Source of the DNA: Acanthaster planci
Lineage: Eukaryota > Echinodermata > Asteroidea > Valvatida > Acanthasteridae
Reading direction: 5' to 3'
Assembly: GCF_001949145.1 (NCBI RefSeq)
Contig: NW_019091640.1
Coordinates: 191,757-255,756, forward strand
DNA: 64,000 nucleotides
Each line of letters opens with the position of its first letter. Positions within the stretch are counted from its first letter, which is position 1. Positions 51,101 to 60,612 of the stretch are shown one piece after another. The position numbers and the translations under genes are program-made. The notes under the pieces were generated by a model, which was not told the DNA's origin, made no database searches, and saw nothing but the letters and a program-made list of their open reading frames with translations.

Positions 51101-54100
51101 TTGTAGTATCATTCACAATATAACAACAGTAACACGATTACATTATTACAAAACTGAATGGTTTCCGTAGGAGCTGAGCTGTCAGGTAAGAAATACAAAG
51201 ACTGGTTGCTTGGGGATTTTGTCAGAAAGAAACAAAGCCTAGACGAATTGTTCATAATCAGTCAACCCTAACCCTGCCAAACCAGCCAAAGTTGGTACTA
51301 TTTATACTAAAATGCAGGAGTTACGGGTCTGCTGAAGCTTTCTATTGTCAGTTCTGCTCTGACAAAAAATACCTAAAATCAAATTGAAACCAAAGTGAGG
51401 CATTGTCACAAAATCCTCAGCGAACCTGGACTTATAACTCTGCAGTGAATTTTTAAGAACTCACTGTGAAATATATACTCTCTAACTGGAGGCAACTTGA
51501 GCATGTGTGGTTTTTCTTTCTTTTGTTTATACCAGTCTGAAGACAGTGGAATGACCATGCTTTGGTTGACTGTTAAAAGAAAAGATGCAAGGCTTGTTCG
51601 CATACAAAGCAAAATGATGAAATTGAATGCGACAGAGTGTTGTGTAACGCTGAACTTAACCATCGATATCAGTGCCATACCCTCCACTGCAGAACGGTCG
51701 TTCAGAGATACATGTAGCTGTCAACTACCGATGCTTTTGTAACATGCACCGCTCATGCAGAACATGTACACTTCATGTTGACATGCCATCTGCATTTTAG
51801 GCACTATGTAAACTGGAATTTTAAAAAGAAGAAAACTCTTAGTTTTAGAGGGACACGTGTGATGTGGCATAAATTTCATCATTGTGTATTTTACCCTGGC
51901 TTTTACATAATGTTTGGTGATGAATTCAGCATCTTAATCTGAGGGTCACTAATGTCGCACCTATAGTGCTGCTGTGGTGGATTTTTTTGCACATATCCAC
52001 AGTGCCGATATTTTTGTTAACATGAATTCCGAGCAGATGAAAAAAAAAGAAGGAATTCTTGTAGTTTCGGTTTTTCATTTAAAAAAAAAGAACGGGCCCA
52101 GTGGAAAAGCCTACGGTAAGGATACCTCTTGCTTTGTGACATGTCATCAGCTGTCTTTCTGTGTGAACAGGCCTGCGAACAAACACAATATCAAACAACT
52201 AACAGTGGACAGATGCAAGGTTGACGCTTTGCATCTGTGCATCTGTGAAACACACCAGAAGGAAAAAAGAGTCGCTTATTTGGAGTGCTCTCACTAGAAA
52301 TTAATATTTGTTTGATATGGCAGAGTTCTTTAAGCCCTGCAAGGCCCCATCCGCCGATTCGTCAATGAAACAATGGGACACATCGATTGTGCCTTAGCGA
52401 TTGTTCCATTGTCAGGTAAACCCTTCATCAAATCAGCTCCCCCATTGTCCAAACGGAACGCACGGGCTTGCCGCAACCGCCTTTTGGATCAGGACTTGTG
52501 GTCTCTGCCTGCAATGAGAGAAAATCCTCCCCAAAATGGCATGGCTTCTACACTCAACGGGCTTCCTGGTCACTTTCCAAAAAAAGCTGGTTGAGCGGAG
52601 TCTTTAGGAACGATTCATTATTGTGTACAAACTCCCCCCCCCCAAAAACCACTTGCATTGCAGTGGTTTGTTTTGTCTTGTAGAAAACTTGCACACTTGT
52701 ATGGAGGACCTTACCAATCACTTTCACTTTTTGAGGGGTGTCAAACCGCTTTGGTTTTTTTAGTTGTCGGAGTTCATTGAAGTAGCTAGGAAAAGAATCT
52801 AGTATTTAGCCTTCTAGGAGCCTCTTCAACTTACACTTGGTGATGGAATCTGTATTCTGACAAGAAGATTTGGATAATTCCTCAATTTCTTTCAAGTCAG
52901 TCACCCAACTTCCAGGAACTCTCCTTGAATTTTTCAACCGAAGCTTATTGGAATGGCCCAGGAAACCCTTTGAGTGTGCCAAGGTTCCTATTTGAATGCA
53001 GGTCGCTCAAGCTTGTCCACAAGACGCTGGAAACTCAGAAAGCTCTCAGAAGCTTCCAAGGAGCTCTCTTAAATTTTCATTTCAGATTCTCACGTCCACA
53101 AATGTTTCCTCTCCCCCCAAAACCGCTAACTTTCTGACGAGGGGAGGAGGATTCTGTCAGAATTCTTTGAAGTTGGTGTGGTTTGTCTCCCACGAGCATC
53201 TCGGAAGCCTCTGGGAGCTAATGGACTGGTTCCTGGTTAGTCTTCTGGACAGCTTTGGAGTTCTCACAGGATTCTGCGACCGAAGAGTCCGAAAAATCTC
53301 CAGGCAGTCTCCTCCAGCTTATAGGGAAAAGAGCTTCATAACCTACCGGCAGCTGCCTTGAACTTTTTTTTTTCTCTGTCTGTTCTTCCCCCCTATTTGG
53401 CAGCAGGATTCCATGAACTTGCATCCTCTCATGTTGTGTCCTATCGTTGTTGTTATTCCCCACTAACTGTTTGCTTTCTCTGATGTTGCTCACCTGCCCC
53501 CTCACCTTCCCCCAACACAAAACAGGGATACCCTGGTCATCAGCCTGTCCTGTGCCTTTACCAGCATCTTCTCTGGTATTGTCATCTTCTCCATCATTGG
53601 ATTCATGGCTCAGGACTCTGGCCAGCAAGTCAGGGATGTAGTGGCTGCAGGTGAGTTGAGATTTGCAATGAGCCTGTTCCTGATGTTTCATTGTATTCGT
53701 CGGGGTTCACTTTTATTGTTTTTCAGATAATGGATCCACCTGTGACATTTTTTGGGGGGGAACAAAATGGACATTGATTACTGCAGTTATGAGTGTCCCT
53801 ACTGCAGTACCAGTGTTGGAAACAAATGTGAAATTGGTTGTATTTACTTTTATACTTGAGGACAATTTACTTTAATTAAAGATATTTCTGTTTTACCTAG
53901 GTAAAAACCAAGCCAAGTTATGAATTGTTCTTCAGTTTGGAATAGAGATCAAGTCAGACACTGGGTCCAATTTCATGGCAATTAACAGCAGAAGTACTAC
54001 GGTTACAGTCTCAGAAAATCATACTGCTGCTTTAAGCACTACTTTACAGCTTGAACAAGCTGACTGTTGCAAATGGAGATTTCTGTTGTTACGTCACCTT

Positions 54101-57100
54101 TTTAAGCAATTTTCTCCCGGGTTAAGCTTGCTTTTGATAACTCACTGCCCAAAGGACTCTGTGCAATGGAGGCTCTGTCAGCACACATCAGCCGTTACAC
54201 AGCACAGTGATATTGGGCCCATATCAATGGCATTTTCATTCTTCACGGAAGGGTTTTTTTTTTTCCCCGACCCCTTTTTCTCCCCAATGTGCAGGTCCTG
54301 GATTGGCTTTTGTGGCGTACCCCGAGGCTGTGTCCCGCATTTTTGCCCCCCAGCTGTGGTCCTTCTTGTTCTTCTTCATGCTGTTGACAGTTGGCATCGA
54401 CAGCCAGGTAAGTGATTGCTATATCACAAAATTCACCTGTTGCTATACAAATGAATGAAAAAAGTATGAGTGCAATGGTAATTTAACCACTTGCTGCCGG
54501 TGGCAGTTACCAATGTTGATGGTTGTAGCGTTTGAAGGTTTGCATGGTGAATCTACGATAAAATAGAGGGTTTGCTTCGTCTTCATGTGCACCTTGTGTC
54601 AAGAAATAACATTTTTTCCGGCCAGCCTGTCTCATCATTGCCAATGAGTGATGCTTCTGGTTGGAGCAAATACAGAGCAGATAGTATGGTTTATTGGTTT
54701 TGATTATTCCTACACAGTAATTAGCATTCGGTAGAGAGGAAAGTCATCGCCCACTTATGTATCTCGGTATGTAAATTGTGCCTTTTCTCCTTTCTAGTTT
54801 GTAACCTTGGAAACCTTGATCACTGCCTTCATCGACGAGCTGGAGAATACGTACCCGGGTAGGGTCCGTCGCTGGAAGTCCTGGATCATTGTCTTCGTTT
54901 GCATGTTCATGTTCGTCATAGGACTGCCGTTTGTCACGCAGGTAATGGGGAAAGTCAAATTGAGCATGTTGGATTGATCAAACGGTTAAACAGATTTGAT
55001 ACAAAGAAAGTGCATATTTTATTCTCACATCCTGGAAACTTGATTCTTGAAAGGGCAGTGTTAATGTTGCTTGTGTGGTAGGCGTTAACTTTGGAAAGAT
55101 TCTTGGGGACGTTTTGAAGGGCACCATGACCAACTGTTGGCCCAGTTTCATAGAGTAGCTTAGAATGTTTGCTTAGCCTGAAAAGGTTGTCAACAATCTT
55201 GTGTTGTGCTTGTGACTTAGCGCTCAGGTGATTTCTGGCTAGCCCAAGATCTGTTCAATGATAATATCTTCTGCTTTGTAAAAACGAACTCATGAAACTG
55301 ATTTGGGCTCTTCCTAGCCTGGAGTCTGTGTCCAGTTAAGTTTCCAGTCCCTAGTCACATGTTCTTGTCATTTCACCAAGTTTTTATCCTTCAGCTGTGG
55401 AGACCACAGACCAAACACAAGTATTTTGACCGAGTCAAGTTTCCCTATATCATATCTCAAGTCCAAAAATTACAACTCAAGTTCGACTCATCTCAGTCAA
55501 GTCACGTCATCAACACTGCGGCACACGCACCGCATACTCGTTAGTGTGGGGGCACGCATTGCTGGTCCACATTTTCCAGAACCTGAAAAGAAAAATTTGT
55601 CACCAACATTGATTTTTCAAGGGCACAGATGCATGCACCGGTAGCTCATGCTGAACGATATAAATGCAGTCACAGTACTTGGTAACCGTTGTTCTTGCTT
55701 TGAGCCAAGTTGCATGAATACTGTTATGTTTAACCAGGGCGGGACCTATGTCATGACCCTCTTCAATTGGTACTCCGCTGGCTTCACTCCTCTGCTCCTT
55801 GCCCTCGTAGAACTGATCGTCATCTCCTACGTCTATGGTATGTCCTCACACTGTTTAACATTCAACATCCTAGGGCAGCTTTTTTGAAGCGCATATATCC
55901 TTTAGAAGTTAGATTCTGTATTATCCAATACTGAGTCCGCTTCAAAGCATCTGTTGGAGCCTAGAGAATCGGTAATCAGCAAGGGAAAGCTTCAAAGTAC
56001 TAAAATCCTATAGGAATAAATTACAAGACAGCCTTTTCATGTTATCTAATGATGGAACAATGACCTTGGGGAAAAGAGAAGTAGAAAAAATTGGATACAC
56101 GATGTAGGCATTTTAGTGTGAAATGTAAAAACACCGTAAAAGATGAACTGTTGGAAGGCAATTTGTTTGAGTTTGAATTGCTACCCTGAACGTATGGGTT
56201 GGTATGTTTTTGTTTATCTTTGTCTGGTAATGTGAAAACCGAATTGTAGACTGTTCTGCTTCTGAGGAAATTTAAGAAGTGCTTCCTAAGAGTTTTTTTC
56301 TTGTCTATTTGTTTACGTGAGGCATATTTGCATGAGCTGGATGCTGACTTTACTTGAAAGAAAATTTTTGCTTGCACCTTTCCAGGCGTGAAAAACTTCA
56401 CGCGAGACTTGGAAGCCATGCTCGGCTTTCCCATTGGGATATTCTGGAAGATCTCCTGGTTGGTCATCACTCCACTGATCATCCTTGTAAGCTGAGTACA
56501 ACTAGCGACCATTTGTTGACCACAAGTCAGTTCTCCGTGGTAACCTGTGCATAAAATATATGCTGGGTACCAGGCAAAAACGATTGTTGGTCGACTGATT
56601 GTCGCTGGCCTTTTTGTTGTCAAATTGTTTGCTTTCAGTCTTCTTTCCACTCTTCTAGATATCTTCCATTTTGCCTTTCAGATCCTCTCCCCTTCAGCTT
56701 GTTTGTCGTCTTTCTGTCTGTGTGTTTGTGTAGTTTACTGCCCCCACGTCATTCAGTCCTTGGGAAACCTAAAACTTGAGCTCACTTTCTCAATTGTAGC
56801 TGAGTTCAGTGCAAAATAAGAAAAGGAGAAAAAAAGGCCCGATGTGGAGACTCATTTTGTGGGAGTTGATCACAAATATAGTTACAGACTGATCATCAGA
56901 GTAATGTACGTCTCTTTCCACAGAGCATCATGATCTTCAGTTTCATCGACTATGAACCGGCCGTCAACGGGAGCTATGTTTTCCCACCGTGGGCTGAGGC
57001 AATCGGGTGGACACTGACGTGTTCCTCTGTTGTCATCATCATGATTGGGGTGGCATATCAGTTGACACTGGTGAAAGGAACGCTAATGCAGGTAAGTTAG

Positions 57101-57565
57101 CGGAGGGGAGATTGATACAAGGTCAGATAGATAAGCAAAATGAAGAAACAATAACAAACCCTTATCTTTAGAGATGGTACAAAGCTGGTACATTTTTGAC
57201 TGATTTTTTTACAAAACCTTGGAAACATTTCTTACCATACTAAACCTATATATGTTTGGCTCTGCTCTTGAGTGCGAAAAAAAAGCTAATTTGAGTGCAA
57301 GTTTTAAAGAGTCATCTTCAACTTCTAAAAATATAAAATTATCGTGTGTGATTTTAACAAATGGTGTCATTGCAACTATTCAAAGCGCATCAAGAAGTCG
57401 ATGAAGCCCACCAAGGACTGGGGACCGGCCAACAATGAGGACCGCATCATTGCTGGGTACCAGCTACTCCCAGGTAAGAAGGACTACCTGGAGCTAATGA
57501 ACCTACAGACGGAAAATGAGTCACTTGAGTACAAAGACAAGCCCACCGTTCCTACAACCGTGTAA
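27029..57565 (+). CDS. SLC6-B: Na+/Cl--dependent transporter, glycine/proline/ATB0,+ clade
   Basis: Fourteen exons join in frame to 642 residues: 27029-27182, 28639-28770, 40363-40536, 43189-43354, 46292-46424, 47528-47662, 48771-48874, 53526-53650, 54295-54407, 54798-54941, 55738-55837, 56386-56486, 56924-57091, 57386-57565. It is a 12-TM SLC6 protein: TM1 [10 protein letters not shown] (Asn38), TM3 LYYN, TM6 GAGWGG and TM8 GIDSQ. Chloride-site residues are Tyr58, Gln306, Ser310 and Ser346. EL2 carries Cys136-Cys145 and six N-X-S/T sites. The tail has KPTKDWGP and ends TTV, a PDZ-type terminus. TM7 has Cys342 at the expected Na1 Asn. It is the tandem paralogue of SLC6-A and probably a plasma-membrane importer of a small amino acid, with glycine the first candidate. 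The shorter start at 27029 is used (ttgaaATGG); a longer N-terminus from 24125 is possible. Confidence 0.93.
27781..27956. mobile_element. Palindromic MITE, copy 2, in SLC6-B intron 1
   Basis: The ends are aatacaggc and cccatatt. The arms ccaccaagagtttgcaac and gttgcaaactcttggtgg are inverted, and tcgaccca and gggtcgaca pair in the centre. It is the same family as 13011-13191. Confidence 0.85.
28639..28770 (+). CDS. SLC6-B exon 2 (TM2)
   Basis: Residues 52-95, [17 protein letters not shown] then [13 protein letters not shown] to SPLFK. Tyr58 is kept although the usual Pro before it is Val. 132 bases, phase 1 at both ends. Confidence 0.92.
31653..32345 (+). repeat. Direct repeat copy 1
   Basis: It runs from ctaaggcctgactt to ccctacatgtacatgtacc and is repeated at 32350-33034 with roughly 2% substitutions plus an 8-base indel (ataaataa present only here, near 32024). 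A single N follows at 32346. Confidence 0.9.
32350..33034 (+). repeat. Direct repeat copy 2
   Basis: Same order and ends as copy 1; it begins four bases after the N. It is followed at once by the TTAA element. Confidence 0.9.
33036..33624. mobile_element. TTAA-flanked non-autonomous DNA element, copy 1
   Basis: The left end TTAACCACTTCCTGCCGGG is matched by the inverted right end CCCGGCAGCAAGTGG. The right TTAA is blurred by an N at 33620. The internal sequence is about 90% like the copy at 44186-44779. TTAA duplications suggest piggyBac-type mobilisation. No transposase is present; the short shared ORF reflects DNA similarity, not a gene. Confidence 0.85.
40363..40536 (+). CDS. SLC6-B exon 3 (TM3, EL2 first half)
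   Basis: Residues 96-153: TM3 with CLYYN, then [13 protein letters not shown]. It exits phase 1 before gtactc at SLSQG, an intron missing from A. Confidence 0.9.
40537..43188. other. SLC6-B intron 3
   Basis: No repeat family or exon is recognised. It includes T-runs (41523-41544) and a short GCATGCATGCATGCAT run near 42630. The reading frame of exon 3 stays open well into the intron by chance. Confidence 0.6.
43189..43354 (+). CDS. SLC6-B exon 4 (glycosylated EL2)
   Basis: Residues 154-208 with five sequons (NGS, NES, NAT, NET, NGT), ending RVRASEEFW, then a split Lys before gtaaat. The acceptor ctcaaaag restores phase 1. Confidence 0.88.
43540..43795 (+). mobile_element. 5'-truncated LINE, 3' tail
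   Basis: The + strand reads [17 protein letters not shown] then a stop, the typical C-terminal end of invertebrate non-LTR reverse-transcriptase ORFs. It is followed by a short 3' UTR with gcgcctgggagc and gggcgctttataaatg, and an (att)n end. The rest of the element is missing. It lies in SLC6-B intron 4. Confidence 0.75.
44186..44779. mobile_element. TTAA-flanked non-autonomous DNA element, copy 2
   Basis: Intact TTAA on both sides (44186-44189, 44776-44779), with the same inverted ends and interior as 33036-33624. It is the reference copy for the family in this window. Confidence 0.88.
46292..46424 (+). CDS. SLC6-B exon 5 (TM4)
   Basis: Residues 209-253, [15 protein letters not shown], then TM4 to GVKSSGK. 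133 bases, as in A. Confidence 0.92.
46781..46938. mobile_element. Palindromic MITE, copy 3, in SLC6-B intron 5
   Basis: The ends are aatacaggcc and cccgtatt. The next block, attcacaatagtgcgcc, is the exact inverse of ggcgcactattgtgaat at the right. It has the best-preserved tips of the three copies. Confidence 0.88.
47528..47662 (+). CDS. SLC6-B exon 6 (TM5)
   Basis: Residues 254-298, [20 protein letters not shown] to FDMLLSAN. 135 bases, as in A, phase 0. Confidence 0.92.
48771..48874 (+). CDS. SLC6-B exon 7 (TM6)
   Basis: Residues 299-332, [19 protein letters not shown] then LASYNKF. Gly312 is at the GlyT1-like position. 104 bases, as in A. Confidence 0.92.
48875..53525. other. SLC6-B intron 7
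   Basis: A 4.65 kb intron with no exon or named repeat recognised. ORFs at 51974-52297 and 52996-53361 lack family features. Confidence 0.6.
53526..53650 (+). CDS. SLC6-B exon 8 (TM7)
   Basis: Residues 333-374, [18 protein letters not shown] then [10 protein letters not shown]. Cys342 occupies the usual Asn position; Ser346 is the chloride Ser. 125 bases. Confidence 0.92.
54295..54407 (+). CDS. SLC6-B exon 9 (EL4, TM8 start)
   Basis: Residues 375-412, [17 protein letters not shown] through [10 protein letters not shown]. 113 bases, as in A. Confidence 0.92.
54484..54501 (+). repeat. Solo terminus of the TTAA element family
   Basis: TTAACCACTTGCTGCCGG matches the element tip, but the sequence beyond it differs from the two full copies. 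It is a diverged relative or a remnant. Confidence 0.6.
54798..54941 (+). CDS. SLC6-B exon 10 (TM8 end, TM9)
   Basis: Residues 413-460, [17 protein letters not shown] to PFVTQ. 144 bases, one codon more than A. Confidence 0.92.
55139..55310. mobile_element. Short GGCCC-ended MITE-like element, copy 1
   Basis: The left end ggcccagtttcatagag faces the right end ctcatgaaactgatttgggc. A relative is at 60445-60612. It lies in SLC6-B intron 10 and has no coding content. Confidence 0.6.
55738..55837 (+). CDS. SLC6-B exon 11 (TM10)
   Basis: Residues 461-493, [18 protein letters not shown] to ISYVYG. 100 bases, as in A. Confidence 0.92.
56386..56486 (+). CDS. SLC6-B exon 12
   Basis: Residues 494-527, [15 protein letters not shown] then [14 protein letters not shown]. 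101 bases, as in A. A 202-residue ORF on the opposite strand overlaps it and is a shadow. Confidence 0.92.
56924..57091 (+). CDS. SLC6-B exon 13 (TM11-TM12)
   Basis: Residues 528-583, [21 protein letters not shown] and TM12 to GTLMQ. 168 bases, as in A. Confidence 0.92.
57386..57565 (+). CDS. SLC6-B exon 14 (C-tail)
   Basis: Residues 584-642, [20 protein letters not shown], a short acidic tail, and PTTV before TAA 57563-57565. The acceptor attcaaag is pyrimidine-poor but matches the A exon boundary exactly. Confidence 0.88.
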   Translation, partial: RIKKSMKPTKDWGPANNEDRIIAGYQLLPGKKDYLELMNLQTENESLEYKDKPTVPTTV

Positions 57566-60444
57566 GACTGAGCCCAGTCATTGCCCAGACATGGGGTCCC
57601 AATTTCCGACAGGTTTTTTTTTTTTCCTTCAAGTTTCAGTCAGTGGCTGTAGGAGACAATCAGGTTTCAAAAAGGTTCACCACTTTTCCCCTTGTGCGTA
57701 TTTAGTGCCACCTGTAAAAATGTTCTGAAATAAGTGATCTGTGGGATTTAACAGTGTTGCTTTCATAGCGTTTTGTGTTTGGAGTTTTCATGTTCAAGTC
57801 GTGCAGTGTAAAGAATGAAGAAAATAACATGGATTGTATTTACAATCTCTTATTATTGCCTGTAGTTATCGAATTCTTTTCCTATGTTTTATGAAATTTT
57901 TATTTAATGGTGAGAATAGAGGATAAATTGTTTGCCAAAAGATGCTTATTTAATTGTGAGATTAGAGGATTAAACATGTTCCAGAAAATATCAGATTGAA
58001 TACACAGATTACCTCAAAGTAAGTTCATTATTCGTCATTTTGTCACATCACACACATACATTTGTGGTTTGGGTAAAAAAACTGATTTTTCAAAGCTTTC
58101 TCTGATTTAGGATTTTCAAATGAGAAACATTCTTGACAAACTATTGTCCCATTACCAATTGTTGCGTATCCTTGATGCTACCATTACATTTTCTCTAGTT
58201 ATGCAAAGCTGAAATTGTTGCTTTAAATTACAATTAACCGAAATTTCTACCGATGTGAATCTACCGAAATTCAAATTCCAAAAATACCAAAGAAGCATTT
58301 GAATTCCCTTTGTCCAACAACCCCTTCATGCTGTCATTTGACAAAAGAAGTCTGTCTGCCTTCTGTTTTTGACTATGCTGGAGAGGTGCTAAATATTGGT
58401 TTGTAAAATGTCAATGTGAGATATTCATATTTTTGTATAAATTTTAGACACCATTTAGTGAAACCCACTTGACAAAAAAAAAAAAGAGTGAGCGTGCATT
58501 TTGAAGTTGGTTGAATACTCTCCGGAAATAAGGGGAAACTTTCCTTGTCTTTACTAAAGAACGGAAGACAGTTGGGGAAAGAAACTAACAATGCGCCATG
58601 AGCTAGAAAAAAAATTGCAGTAATCCGTGTGCTTTTATATTTGATGCAATTTCTCTACCTGTGCAGAGTTGCCTGTAGGGTAGCAAGACAGAATTGTAAT
58701 TGTCACCCAACCTCACAAATTTGGATCGCAAGTCACCTGAGCCTTTTTTTTTTTTTATTTAATGGACCTTGAGAAGAACCAATAGCATCCTTGAACGCTT
58801 TTCTCCCAGGTACTGTCCTGTTGTCATCTGAATTCCAAACACGGTGAAACATCAAACCCAAGTACTCAGTTTGTTCTTTCTAAATCAACTGAAACAAAAT
58901 TAATGCAAAAAGAAGGGCCATTTGACCGATTGCACCAGATCTGGTCACATGTGGTAATTTAGAAAAAGGTGAGATCAATAGTTTGCTCGATGACTTAGAG
59001 GCCACTAAGTGTTCAAAACTTAGAAGTCTTCCAGTTGGCCTTGAAATTGACGACTTTGCATTGGCCGAATGAACTTCTGTACTCAAACATTCCTTCAGTT
59101 GTAAAGTTCCTCCACCTGACAATCACATCAGTTGTGCAATTTGGTTGCACAATCAGTATACTTGTGTCAAAGTTGTTGAATTGGAGAGATGAGTACAGTA
59201 TCTAGGGAGTGTGGCCACAGCGATGTCTTTGATGCCTCATGCGAGAATATCTGTGCATTTTCCTCAAAGATTCAGGTCTGTTTACCTGTGTCTCAAGCCA
59301 TTTGTGTGGTCGAGGTAGTGTTTTGTTGTTTGTTAGAATGTTGTGTACAGATGTGTAAAACAGCTAAGTAGAGCCATAAAAAATCATCATTTGTTCTTGG
59401 TACTGGTGCCACGCTGTCACTTGCCAAAATGTACAGTATTGTGTGTACTTAGAACATTTTATAAGATGTGCTTTGCTTAATAGCTACCAACTTTTAATCG
59501 ATCAATGCAATGAATATTGTCCCAGATCTGTTGACCAGACCATAATTACATGTATGTAGAAGTCCAGGCTGATCTTAGACATCGACAGAAATCACAGCTG
59601 ACAATCAATGACAATCATTGGGCCATGACATCCTTAGGCCATGACATGTGTAGCAACCTCAGCCACATCTCAGAGGTCATGCGTCCCTCAGTTATTAGTG
59701 TCCTATCCCCCAACCCATCCTACAAGTCAGCTGTTGGTTTCTTTTGGCCATGGCCTGGATTTGTAGGAGCTTTCAACTTTGGAAGAAAATGCCAGCTTTC
59801 ACATCTGATGAATTCTGCAAGAGACCAGGCTTTTGAAAGTTAAAGCTTTGGGAGTGAGGTTTTGCTGCTCCCAGGTCTAGTATGAAAATTGCTGACACTG
59901 TTAACCTACACTGTTGCGTACGCGAGACACAATTAATGTACAAGACAATTTAAGCCTTTAGTCACTGGGTCCTCTCACTACTCTACAACTCGTCACATGA
60001 TCACTTAGGACAAGGACCTCATTAAGGTTGTGGATGGTCTTGGGTACAAGAAATGTTACAGTGTTCACGGGTTAAGAAATATATTAAAAAGGAAGGTCAA
60101 CGATTCTCTCCCCTCCTCCCCTCCCATTGCTGTTTACACCATCTTGACAAAATGTGGTCGGTATTTTTGTGGTTGATAGGTCCGTGTGTTAATCTACCGT
60201 TGCTTTGTGCCAATGAAAGTGCAGTGTCTAAGACATGATGAAGCAAACATAGGAAGTTGTGCAAAAGTGATAGTTCATTTTAATTCAGAGAGAGATGATT
60301 TTTGGGGGGGTTTGTTTCGTTTTTAATATTTGCACTGCTACTATGCACTGTTATAAGCTAGTCTGTCAAACTGCTCTTCTGCAACTCATTTTGAAATAAA
60401 GTAGAAATTTGATTCGTTCTTGAACCAAATAATTATTTTGCCAA

Positions 60445-60612
60445 GGCCCAGTTTTATAGCTCTGCTAGCCATAGAATTCTGCACTGACAACATTCCATGC
60501 TTGCAGCACGAGCACAAAAATTCTGCTCTTACCGTAAGCATAGAATTGTGTGCTATATTAAGCAGCAATTTTTGTTTCTGCTGACGGTAAGCAGAGCCAT
60601 GAAACCGGGCCC
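60445..60612. mobile_element. Short GGCCC-ended MITE-like element, copy 2
   Basis: ggcccagttttatagctctg at the left is mirrored by cagagccatgaaaccgggcc at the right, about 80% complementary, with agcatagaattgtg/cagaattct pairing inside. It is about 168 bases long with no ORF. Confidence 0.65.

Noticed and set aside
56042-56650. 202-codon ORF on the - strand
   Set aside because: It runs antisense across SLC6-B exon 12 and its introns, shows no family features, and exon 12 is firmly supported on the + strand.
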